Source: Marinobacter sp. 2_MG-2023 (lineage in GTDB: Bacteria > Pseudomonadota > Gammaproteobacteria > Pseudomonadales > Oleiphilaceae). From it: 64,000 nt of DNA. Of the stretch, positions 18,831-26,243 are shown in pieces (position 1 is the first letter of the stretch; every line of letters begins with the position of its first letter). The stretch covers positions 1 to 64,000 of the forward strand of contig NZ_JAUOPH010000001.1 of assembly GCF_030546935.1 (NCBI RefSeq), in the 5' to 3' direction. Under the pieces are notes generated by a model. That model ran no database searches and was not told where the DNA came from. It was given only the letters and a program-made list of their open reading frames with translations. The translations under genes and the position numbers were made by a program.

Positions 18831-20887
18831 TACTGGTCTTTCGTGTACTGAAAATCGATCAACTCTCCAGGCCGTACGGGCTTGCTTAAGTAAAAACCTT
18901 GCGCAATGTCACACCCAAGCTCTTCCAACAAATCAAGTTGCTCTCGTGTTTCAACGCCTTCAGCCACAACACATAACCCCAAACTATGGGCCATCGCTAT
19001 TGTTGCAGTTACCAGTGAGCGGTCTTCGCTTTTGTAAGTTATTCCATTGATAAAACTACGATCAATTTTAAGGATATCAAATGAGTACTGCCGCAAATAA
19101 CTTAACGAGGAGTATCCTGTCCCAAAGTCATCCATGGAAAGCTGTACACCCAGGTCATGGAGTCGGTGTAGCGCGTCATCTACATAGGATTTTCCGATCA
19201 TTAGAACGCCTTCGGTAATCTCGAACTCCAACCGCTCGGGACTCACGCCCGCTGAATCAAGGCTATTCTTTACGAAACCGATCAACTCCTCATCCCTGAA
19301 TTGGCGCGGAGACAGGTTGACTGCCATCGTATAATTTCTTTGACTAACGCGTTCCCATTCAACTAAAAACTTAATTGACTGAGCAACTACATACTTCCCA
19401 ATAGGCACGATTAAACCTGTATGTTCTGCAATTGGGATAAACTCATCTGGCCCGACATTACCCAGTTTTGGGCTGTGCCAGCGTAGAAGCGCTTCTGCAC
19501 CTATAATACTTTTGTTTTTTAGATCAAATTTGGGCTGATAAAAAACCTCAAACTCGTTGCGCTCCAACGCGCCGTGTAGTTGATCTTCGACCTCAAGGCG
19601 GCGCAAGACCATGTCGTTCATGTCTTTTGTAAAAAACGAATGCGTATTTCGCCCTGAGGCTTTTGCCTGATACATTGCGGTATCGGCATTTCTCAACAAA
19701 TCATTCGCACTGACCCCATTATCGGGATAAACAGCAATGCCAATGCTTATTGTCAGAACAAGCTCCCTCCCATCGATTCCAAAAGGCTCTCTGAATATCT
19801 TGAGCAGGTTTTCTACGACAGTTACGGTCTCAGCGTAATCGGTTAACGATCGTAGCAGAATAATAAATTCGTCACCGCCTAGACGACCTACGGTGTCTGA
19901 TTTCCGAACAGCCTGATTTAATCGATTAGCAGCCTCAATGAGCAGCTTATCGCCTACTTCATGACCAAGCGAATCGTTAACTTTTTTGAAATCATCTATA
20001 TCCAGAAAAAGAACTGCAAATTTTTCAGAAGTTCTCTCCATATCCCGGATCATCTGCGATAAACGATCAAGGCAAAGAAACCGATTCGGTAGCGATGTCA
20101 AAGCGTCAAAATAAGCCTGTTTACGAATGAGCTCAGCAGAGTTGTGCTGCTCGGTAATATCGCGAACGATGATCAGAATTTGCTTGTTATCCTTCAAATG
20201 GCTAATTCGTGCTTCGAAATAACTAACACCACTTGGAAACTCTAAATCATATTCAAAACTTACAACATCTCCATAATCAATAGCTTTTTTAGTATTTACA
20301 CTAAGGTTTTCTTTAATTTTATCAGGCAACAAATCTGAAAGATTATTCCCAATAATGTTATTCGGCATAGCGTAGAGCTTTTTACTATCGCCAGCGTGAA
20401 AGTTTATTACTACCCCCTCTTCCGACATCAGAAAAAACAGGTCTGGTGTCGCGGAAAAAACTGCTTTTAACAAATTTTCCCTCAAGGTGGCTTGGGCTTT
20501 TGCTTTTTTAACATCGGCGAGGTCGATATCGATGCAATACATCTCGCATTCGCCACTGGCATCAAAAAACATTACGTGGCTGGAAAAAACATTTACATCG
20601 CGATCGTTTTTATCTCGAAGAATAATTTCTGAAGCAGGGATTTCAACGCCTTTATCGACCCATTCTTTATGTGCGGCGATAATCTCCTCGCGCATGCTGC
20701 CAGGAATAATCAGCTCCTCCAGCTTCCTACCGATAGCCTCTTCTTTCGTGTAACCATAAAGCAGCTCACTACCTACATTCCAATAGACAACTCTGCGCTC
20801 TTCGTCGTACCCCTGGACAGATATGGCGTCAACAGCATCAAATAATTGATGAACAGAATCTCTGGTAGCTGCTTGGCGGTTTGTCAT
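18830..20887 (-). CDS. PAS-PAS-GGDEF-EAL cyclic-di-GMP signalling protein
   Basis: Cytosolic 685-residue protein with no membrane segment. Two PAS domains (about 10-125 and 140-255) precede a diguanylate cyclase domain (about 262-425) with intact RLGGDEF and an inhibitory RxxD site (RKSD) five residues upstream. An EAL phosphodiesterase domain follows (about 440-685) with EALLRW, DDFGTGYSS and VVAEGVE. Both active sites look intact, so the balance of synthesis and breakdown of c-di-GMP cannot be predicted. The DNA, especially in the PAS part, is visibly more AT-rich than its neighbours, which suggests acquisition. It stands alone. Confidence 0.93.
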   Translation of the reverse strand: MTNRQAATRDSVHQLFDAVDAISVQGYDEERRVVYWNVGSELLYGYTKEEAIGRKLEELIIPGSMREEIIAAHKEWVDKGVEIPASEIILRDKNDRDVNVFSSHVMFFDASGECEMYCIDIDLADVKKAKAQATLRENLLKAVFSATPDLFFLMSEEGVVINFHAGDSKKLYAMPNNIIGNNLSDLLPDKIKENLSVNTKKAIDYGDVVSFEYDLEFPSGVSYFEARISHLKDNKQILIIVRDITEQHNSAELIRKQAYFDALTSLPNRFLCLDRLSQMIRDMERTSEKFAVLFLDIDDFKKVNDSLGHEVGDKLLIEAANRLNQAVRKSDTVGRLGGDEFIILLRSLTDYAETVTVVENLLKIFREPFGIDGRELVLTISIGIAVYPDNGVSANDLLRNADTAMYQAKASGRNTHSFFTKDMNDMVLRRLEVEDQLHGALERNEFEVFYQPKFDLKNKSIIGAEALLRWHSPKLGNVGPDEFIPIAEHTGLIVPIGKYVVAQSIKFLVEWERVSQRNYTMAVNLSPRQFRDEELIGFVKNSLDSAGVSPERLEFEITEGVLMIGKSYVDDALHRLHDLGVQLSMDDFGTGYSSLSYLRQYSFDILKIDRSFINGITYKSEDRSLVTATIAMAHSLGLCVVAEGVETREQLDLLEELGCDIAQGFYLSKPVRPGELIDFQYTKDQ

Positions 20888-21286
20888 ATTGCTAATCTGC
20901 CTGTCTCCTAGCTAAATGAACTATAGACGTTAAACACTCGACTAAAACAATACACAGGATGACTCGTTTTAGCGCTTTATACCGAACCTTAACAGACGCC
21001 TCTTACCTTCAGGTATGGTCAAATAGTCACAGCTTGTAAACCATTTCTAACCATTTTTTTACCACGCACAAAAAAAGCCTCCTGCTAAGAGGGCATTTTT
21101 CGCCATATTCCATTTTCTCGATTGCTCGACATCTTCCAGCAAACGCCTGTCACCACCCGACAACAAAAAACAGAAATAATGCACTATAATCATTAACTTA
21201 TTATCCCATAACTTTACAAGGTCATGGAAGAAACCAATCAACGCTCTAACTGAAGGTAATAGACCTCGACGAGAGAGTAGCACCAC
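20888..21286. other. AT-rich intergenic stretch with no supported gene
   Basis: About 400 bases between the GGDEF/EAL start and the next candidate ORF, noticeably AT-rich. A minus-strand ORF (21059-21388) is open here, but its protein has no recognisable domain and it has no convincing ribosome site. The only structure I can support is the hairpin at 21070-21100. Confidence 0.6.
21070..21100. terminator. Possible bidirectional terminator hairpin
   Basis: A run of seven A, then GCCTC...GAGGGC with one mismatch or bulge, then ATTTTT. A U-tract is available in either direction. It lies upstream of the GGDEF/EAL gene rather than after a known gene, so it may be a relic or serve an unseen transcript. 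Confidence 0.3.
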
Positions 21287-21499
21287 ATGGATAATTTCTT
21301 TTGGATGACCCGTGACACGGCGTGGGATCGCATGACACAAGCCAGGGCACAACCGATGACTTGGTTTGGCACGGCCTGTGAGCTGCATTGTGCCTGGCGA
21401 AACGATATAGAAGGGCTAGGAGCACTGTTCTCCAACCACCCCCCCCCCGACTATCGCAACCTGAGTACCAGCTTCACCGCTTTAACCAGCGAAGACTGA
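21287..21499 (+). CDS. Possible small hypothetical protein with a C10 tract
   Basis: An ORF of 70 codons (MDNFFWMTRDTAWDRM...) with a GAGAG stretch about 11 bases before the ATG. I do not recognise the protein. It contains a run of ten C bases (21439-21448, reading HPPPD), a slippage-prone tract that could switch the frame. A U-rich hairpin follows at 21516-21540, before the pirin gene, so it may be a separate short transcript. It could also be non-coding. Confidence 0.25.
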   Translation: MDNFFWMTRDTAWDRMTQARAQPMTWFGTACELHCAWRNDIEGLGALFSNHPPPDYRNLSTSFTALTSED

Positions 21500-21515
21500 G
21501 TTTTCGTGCCAGACT

Positions 21516-21540
21516 AAAGGGTGCCCCGCCCCCTTTTTTT
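21516..21540 (+). terminator. Probable short terminator before the pirin gene
   Basis: AAAGGG and CCCTTT pair across a nine-base loop, followed by further T bases (seven T in a row). It is a short stem but a strong U-tract. It would end any transcript crossing the small ORF and leave the pirin gene with its own promoter. Confidence 0.4.
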
Positions 21541-21574
21541 CAAAGGTTTTCACAGGTTTTCATAGGAGCTGATT

Positions 21575-22489
21575 ATGAGTAATCTCGCCTCTGAACTGAT
21601 TCAGGATTGCAGCGTTATCAGTGGCTGCAGCGCGTTAGAGCTGGTACTCAAACCCAAGGATAAAGATCTGGGTGGCTTTCGTGTGCGCCGTACCCTGCCC
21701 ACCAAGGAGTGTCGTAGCGTCGGCCCTTGGGTATTTTTCGATCATATGGGCCCGGCTCACTTCGAAAAAAATCAGGGCATAGACGTGCGACCTCATCCTC
21801 ATATTGGCCTTGCAACTGTCACTTACCTGTTTGAAGGTGAAATGCTGCACCGGGATTCACTCGGCACTGAAGCGCGGGTATTGCCCGGAGACATCAATTT
21901 GATGGTGGCTGGTCGTGGCATTGTGCACTCTGAACGCCAGCGCGACGAGATTAAAGCGGGCCCGCAGAATATTCACGGCTTGCAATTATGGCTTGCATTA
22001 CCCACTGACCTGGAGCAAACCGAGCCTGGTTTTTTCCATTATGACAAGACTGAAATTCCCGAGGCGGAACCAAACGGTGTGCCGGTAAGAGTCATGATGG
22101 GCTGCGCTTATGGCGTCACCTCGCCGGTAAAAACTTTATCTGAAACCCTGTACATAGAGGCGCGCCTGAAAGCCGGGCAAACCCTCGTATTGCCCGAAGC
22201 GGAGGAAAAGGCCCTGTATATTGTCAAAGGAACAGTGGCCTTACGCGAGACCAGATTGGACGAACACAGCATGGCAATCTTTGGCAATGAGTCCGGCATC
22301 ACAGTGACTGCACAGCGCGATACCATGCTGGCGATAGTCGGTGGTGCACCAGTGGGCAAACGCTATATGGAATGGAATTTTGTCGCAAGCGACAGGTCAC
22401 TGATTGAACAAGCCAAAGCCGACTGGAAGGCTAACCGCTTTGCCAAGGTTCCTGGCGACGAGCAGGCGTTTATTCCTCTTCCGGAATAA
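21575..22489 (+). CDS. Pirin-family bicupin protein
   Basis: Metal-binding bicupin of 304 residues. The N-terminal cupin has the pirin metal site: RPHPHIGLATVTYLFEG supplies two His, and the downstream GRGIVHSER supplies His and Glu. The C-terminal cupin begins near residue 175. Relatives include quercetin 2,3-dioxygenase-active YhaK/PA-type pirins and redox-sensing pirins; the reaction here is not known. The ATG at 21575 has AGGAG 8 bases upstream. It is monocistronic, with a strong terminator after it. Confidence 0.9.
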   Translation: MSNLASELIQDCSVISGCSALELVLKPKDKDLGGFRVRRTLPTKECRSVGPWVFFDHMGPAHFEKNQGIDVRPHPHIGLATVTYLFEGEMLHRDSLGTEARVLPGDINLMVAGRGIVHSERQRDEIKAGPQNIHGLQLWLALPTDLEQTEPGFFHYDKTEIPEAEPNGVPVRVMMGCAYGVTSPVKTLSETLYIEARLKAGQTLVLPEAEEKALYIVKGTVALRETRLDEHSMAIFGNESGITVTAQRDTMLAIVGGAPVGKRYMEWNFVASDRSLIEQAKADWKANRFAKVPGDEQAFIPLPE

Positions 22490-22506
22490 CAATAAATATG
22501 ACACCC

Positions 22507-22538
22507 GTTGCTCTGATAAAGGGCAGAGCAACGCTTTT
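22507..22538 (+). terminator. Rho-independent terminator after the pirin gene
   Basis: GTTGCTCTG and CAGAGCAAC form a perfect nine-base stem around ATAAAGGG, followed by GCTTTTG. It begins 17 bases after the pirin stop and separates that gene from the sigma factor gene. Confidence 0.75.
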
Positions 22539-22729
22539 GTACACCATCACTACCGAAGCAAAAGCAGATCTCACCAGTCGCCCCCTACCCCGCTTTTCGC
22601 TATGGTTAAGGTTCGCGTTTCCAGCACACTTTAGGGCAAAAAATCCGCCGCATACGTTAGATTACGGTTCCATGGATGCAGAAATCGACGCTGCCTAGAC
22701 GATCGTCACCACGGATTATAGACTGCAGT

Positions 22730-23980
22730 ATGAAATCCCTTTCCGTTGAACAGCGTATTACAACAATCTATACCAACGAATCCCGCCGGGTGCTGGCCAC
22801 CTTAATACGCCTATTGCAAGGAAACTTCGACCTCGCTGAGGAAGCCATGCAGGACGCCTTTGTCGCGGCCCTTGCACAGTGGCAACGCGATGGTGTTCCC
22901 GACAACCCCCGGGCCTGGCTGATATCTACCGGTCGGTTTAAAGCTATCGACCGGATACGAAAAAACACCAGCCAGGATCATCACCTGCAAGCTTTTGCTC
23001 ACACACTGAGCGCCGAATTAGCAACCGAGCTCCCGGACGACGATGATGCCATTGAAGACGATCGCCTGCGGCTGATATTTACCTGCTGCCACCCCAGCCT
23101 GGCCATGGAGGCTCGTATCGCACTGACCCTACGAGAGGTTTGCGGGCTGACCACCGAGGCCATTGCCGCGGCCTTTCTCGTACCTGTGCCAACCCTGGCC
23201 CAGCGCATTGTGCGGGCAAAAAATAAAATCCGTGATGCGGTAATTCCCTACGATGTGCCTGAGCCGGAACAACTGCCAAAGCGCCTGGAAGCGGTCCTGC
23301 CGGTTATTTACCTGGTTTTTAATGAAGGCTACTCGGCGTCCAGCGGTGGCAAGGTGGTCCAGCGAGATTTATCGGCGGAGGCCATTCGCCTCGGCAGACT
23401 GCTGAGCGACTTACTGCCCCACGCCGACGCCGACGGCCTGCTGGCGCTCATGCTGTTACACGATGCCCGACGCGCAGGTCGCACCAACGCCAACGGTGAT
23501 TTAATTCCCCTGGAGGAACAAGATCGCAGCCTATGGAACCGCGCACAGATCCGCGAAGGTTGTGAACTTGTGGTACAGGCGCTGAAGGCCGGCCCACCGG
23601 GGATCTACACCCTACAGGCTTCCATCGCAGCCGTTCATGCCGAGGCTCCGAGCGCAAAGGAGACCGACTGGGCGGAAATCACCGGTCTTTACGATATTCT
23701 TCTCCGCATCAACCCCTCCCCTGTGGTGCAGCTTAACCGCGCCGCCGCCCTAGCCATGCGCGATGGACCAGAGGCCGGCCTTGAGGCCATCGATAAGCTC
23801 ATGGGGCTGAAGAACTTAAAACACTATTACCTGCTATACGCCGCCCGCGCGGACCTGTTTCGCCGAATGGGGCTGTCACAGGAAGCGACCTGCTGCTATC
23901 AGCAAGCACTGGATCTCACACAGCAGGAGCCGGAGCGCCGCTTTCTGCAACAGCGCCTGAGCACACTGCAAAATAATTAA
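22730..23980 (+). CDS. ECF-type RNA polymerase sigma factor, ECF42 group (COG4941)
   Basis: Alternative sigma factor of 416 residues. Region 2 (LLQGNFDLAEEAMQDAFVAALAQW, then NPRAWLISTGRFKAIDRIRK) and region 4 (RIALTLREVCGLTTEAIAAAFLV) are followed by a long C-terminal TPR-like domain (about residues 185-416, with VIYLVFNEGYSASSGG and RAAALAMRDGPEAGLEAI). This build defines ECF42, which has no anti-sigma factor and is genetically linked to DGPF/YCII proteins, as here. I start at MKSLSVEQRITTIY; an ATG 18 codons earlier is possible, and neither has a good ribosome site. Confidence 0.9.
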   Translation: MKSLSVEQRITTIYTNESRRVLATLIRLLQGNFDLAEEAMQDAFVAALAQWQRDGVPDNPRAWLISTGRFKAIDRIRKNTSQDHHLQAFAHTLSAELATELPDDDDAIEDDRLRLIFTCCHPSLAMEARIALTLREVCGLTTEAIAAAFLVPVPTLAQRIVRAKNKIRDAVIPYDVPEPEQLPKRLEAVLPVIYLVFNEGYSASSGGKVVQRDLSAEAIRLGRLLSDLLPHADADGLLALMLLHDARRAGRTNANGDLIPLEEQDRSLWNRAQIREGCELVVQALKAGPPGIYTLQASIAAVHAEAPSAKETDWAEITGLYDILLRINPSPVVQLNRAAALAMRDGPEAGLEAIDKLMGLKNLKHYYLLYAARADLFRRMGLSQEATCCYQQALDLTQQEPERRFLQQRLSTLQNN

Positions 23981-23996
23981 ATAAATTTCTCGACAC

Positions 23997-24023
23997 TGTC
24001 GAAACTGCGGGTCAACCAACGAC
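23997..24023 (+). promoter_or_regulatory. ECF42-type promoter for the downstream cluster
   Basis: TGTCGA (23997-24002) and CGAC (24020-24023) are 17 bases apart, fitting the published ECF42 target (TGTCGA in the -35 and CGA/TC in the -10 region). It begins 17 bases after the sigma gene stop and precedes the VOC relic and the DUF1428-VOC-YCII genes. TCGACA directly before it makes a 6-1-6 palindrome over the -35. Confidence 0.72.
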
Positions 24024-24074
24024 TATGAGGTAACAACACACTAATACTGACCCATAGCCAAGGAGGCTCTTGCA

Positions 24075-24330
24075 ATGACCGACATAATTTTCGTCATGTT
24101 ATTCACCCACGATAAATGGCGTCACTTCACCAGTCGTCCTATCCCGCTTTCCAGTAGCAGCGAAGTAATGCTCTGCGTGTCACTGAGCCGCCACATTATG
24201 AATAAGGCCGCCGTCCATGGCGGCACTGCAGACATCAATCCTGTTCAGGACCATGGGTTAATGCTTAGCCAATCCGGATGGCCATCTATGGAAAGCCATG
24301 TGGATGGGCCCTGAGACAATCTCCGCATAA
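24075..24330 (+). pseudogene. Decayed, frameshifted VOC-family (glyoxalase-like, COG3607) gene
   Basis: AAGGAGG lies 8 bases before the ATG at 24075, and the first frame reads IIFVMLFTHDKWRHFT...PVQDHGLM, resembling the C-terminal half of COG3607 VOC proteins. After about 24270 the family end continues in another frame as NPDGHLWKAMWMGPE and stops at 24330. The N-terminal half of the domain is absent, and the middle (between SLSR and PVQDHG) is shortened. It therefore looks like a deletion plus frameshift relic with a preserved ribosome site, first in line behind the ECF42 promoter. Confidence 0.7.
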
Positions 24331-24440
24331 GGAAACAATACTTAAAAAATTTGCCCTGTCCTGTCGATTTCCAAGGTGCTTCAACGACTACTTAGGGCTT
24401 ATTGGTACCAGGTGCCACCAACAACCCGAGGAACCGAAAC

Positions 24441-24812
24441 ATGAGTTATATCGACGGAATTATTTTGGCTGTTCCCAAAGCCAATAAAGAAAAGTTTATT
24501 CGCCACGCTGAAACCGCCGACCCGGTTTTTTTGGAATGGGGCGCCACCCGTGTTCTCGAATGCTGGGAAGACGACGTGCCCGACGGCAAGGTCACAGACT
24601 TTCGCCGGGCGGTACAGGTAGCAGACGGCGAAGCGGTGGTGTTTTCCTGGATCGAATGGCCAGATAAAGCCACCCGAGATGCCGGGATGGAAAAAATGAT
24701 GGCGGCAATGGATACCGACCCGCGCATCAACCCGGAGAACAACCCTATGCCTTTTAATGGTATGCGCATGATCTTCGGTGGCTTTACTCCCGTGGTAACA
24801 CTCGAAAGATAG
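24441..24812 (+). CDS. DUF1428 family protein
   Basis: Small cytosolic protein of 123 residues starting MSYIDGIILAVP, with FLEWGATRVLECWEDDVPDGKVTDF and FSWIEWPDKATRDAGMEKMM, typical of DUF1428 (dimeric ferredoxin-like barrel, function unknown). The ATG at 24441 has GAGGA 8-12 bases upstream. It is followed after 36 bases by the VOC gene. DUF1428, VOC and YCII proteins commonly accompany ECF42 sigma genes, so it is probably a regulon member. Confidence 0.88.
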   Translation: MSYIDGIILAVPKANKEKFIRHAETADPVFLEWGATRVLECWEDDVPDGKVTDFRRAVQVADGEAVVFSWIEWPDKATRDAGMEKMMAAMDTDPRINPENNPMPFNGMRMIFGGFTPVVTLER

Positions 24813-24848
24813 TCACCGCTCATTCACTGGCAATTGCAGGAGAATCCC

Positions 24849-25646
24849 ATGCGCAATCGACATGGCGAGTTTATCTGGTACGAATTATTAACCGACAACT
24901 GTGATGCGGCATTCTCTTTTTACCGTGCACTACTGGGCTGGCAGGCTACGGATAGCGGTCAGGCGGGTATGGACTACAGGATTCTCCACGCCCAGGATAA
25001 AGACAGTGGCGAATATCACGATATTGGCGGCCTGATGCAGTTAACCGACGAAATGAAACAGGGCGGCGCCAGGCCCTTATGGTTGGGCTATATCGGCGTG
25101 GACGATGTGGATCAGACTCTTGCCCGCATCCTCGCCACCGGCGGGCAACTGCAAATGCCGGCCAGGGATATTCCCCGGGGCGGGCGTATCGCCATGGTGA
25201 CCGACCCGCAGGGCACGCCATTTTATGTAATGGGGAGCCTGAGCGATGAAACCAGCTTGGCTTTTGCTTTCGACAAGCCCCGCGTCGGCCACTGCGCCTG
25301 GAATGAACTGGTCACCACCGACCCCGAAGCGGCAAAAAATTTCTACTTCACCGAATTTGGCTGGAGCAAAGATGGTGAGCTGGAGATGGGGCCGATGGGT
25401 GTCTACGAATTTATCCGCCACAACGGTGTAATCGGTGCCCTGATGCCCACAACTGACGAAACACCCACACCCATGTGGCACTACTACTTTCGCTGCGTGG
25501 ATATTGATGACGCTTGCGAGGCTACCATTAAGAACGGCGGGCAAATTCTAAACGGGCCCGATGAAATTCCCGGCGGAGACTTTATCGCCAGAGGTATCGA
25601 CCCACAGGGTGCACTGTTTGCTCTCGTAGGCACAAGAAGAGCTTAA
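24849..25646 (+). CDS. Two-domain VOC-family protein (glyoxalase/bleomycin-resistance fold)
   Basis: Protein of 265 residues with two VOC repeats: residues about 1-130 (GEFIWYELLTDNCDAAFSFYRALLGW ... TDPQGTPFYVMG) and about 138-265 (CAWNELVTTDPEAAKNFYFTEFGW ... DPQGALFALVG). It resembles the Cfp30B-type VOC group, whose reaction is not established. The ATG at 24849 has AGGAGA upstream. It is part of the ECF42 cluster, 66 bases before the YCII gene. Confidence 0.9.
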   Translation: MRNRHGEFIWYELLTDNCDAAFSFYRALLGWQATDSGQAGMDYRILHAQDKDSGEYHDIGGLMQLTDEMKQGGARPLWLGYIGVDDVDQTLARILATGGQLQMPARDIPRGGRIAMVTDPQGTPFYVMGSLSDETSLAFAFDKPRVGHCAWNELVTTDPEAAKNFYFTEFGWSKDGELEMGPMGVYEFIRHNGVIGALMPTTDETPTPMWHYYFRCVDIDDACEATIKNGGQILNGPDEIPGGDFIARGIDPQGALFALVGTRRA

Positions 25647-25711
25647 CACCGGGCGACGGTTGCTCCTGAACGAGACTAATAGTAGATAACAAAAAACACA
25701 TGAGGCCAAAA

Positions 25712-26080
25712 ATGAAATACTTATGTTTAGTGTATTACGACGAAAAGAAAATGCAGCAACTCTCCCAGCAGGACTGGGACACCCTCAATCGCGAATGCAT
25801 CGAGTGCGTTGAGGGATTAACCCAAGGCGGCCACTTTCTCGATGGCGCGCCTCTGCTGTCCACCGACACCGCTACCACCCTGCGCATGCGGGATAACAAG
25901 CCATTGATTACCGATGGACCCTTCGCAGAGACAAAAGAGCAACTGGCCGGATTCTACATGCTTGAAGCCCGGGACATGAATGAAGCCATTCGCCTGGCGG
26001 AAAAAATTCCACCGGCACGCTACGGCTGCGTAGAGATCCGTCCTGTGCGGGAGCTGCTGGGGCAGGACAACAACCGTTAG
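25712..26080 (+). CDS. YCII-related DGPF-domain protein
   Basis: Small 122-residue ferredoxin-like protein starting MKYLCLVYYDEKK, with the signature TDGPFAETKEQLAGFYMLEARDMNEAI that names the DGPF family, and ending in VEIRPVREL. DGPF proteins are the hallmark partners of ECF42 sigma factors; their function is unknown. The ATG at 25712 has GAGG upstream. It is the last clear gene of the cluster. Confidence 0.92.
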   Translation: MKYLCLVYYDEKKMQQLSQQDWDTLNRECIECVEGLTQGGHFLDGAPLLSTDTATTLRMRDNKPLITDGPFAETKEQLAGFYMLEARDMNEAIRLAEKIPPARYGCVEIRPVRELLGQDNNR

Positions 26081-26123
26081 TGAATGGCCAGCAATGTAAA
26101 CAACAACCTCCGAGGAGAATCTC

Positions 26124-26213
26124 ATGCCAGACCAACAAGAAACCGACAGGAGTCTCTTGAGCAACTTGCCAAGCTGGTTGGGCCCGAGATTCCTGCTCAT
26201 CCTTAAGCAATGA
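26124..26213 (+). CDS. Possible 29-residue peptide at the end of the ECF42 cluster
   Basis: GAGGAG lies 6 bases before an ATG at 26124, which opens a 29-codon frame (MPDQQETDRSLLSNLPSWLG..., ending LLILKQ). The ribosome site is stronger than those of most genes here. I do not recognise it. It may be a small protein or the surviving start of a truncated gene. It converges with guaA, whose stop is 30 bases away. Confidence 0.35.
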   Translation: MPDQQETDRSLLSNLPSWLGPRFLLILKQ

Positions 26214-26243
26214 AATCGGGTGTCATCTACTGACTAATGCTGG

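Noticed and set aside
21059..21388. 109-codon minus-strand ORF
   Set aside because: It has no recognisable domain or convincing ribosome site, and it overlaps another doubtful ORF; left as unexplained AT-rich DNA.
22571..22598. TCACCAGTCG followed by a similar C-rich stretch, resembling part of the VOC relic at 24127-24152
   Set aside because: The match is short and imperfect, with no further VOC-like residues around it; chance is likely without an alignment score.
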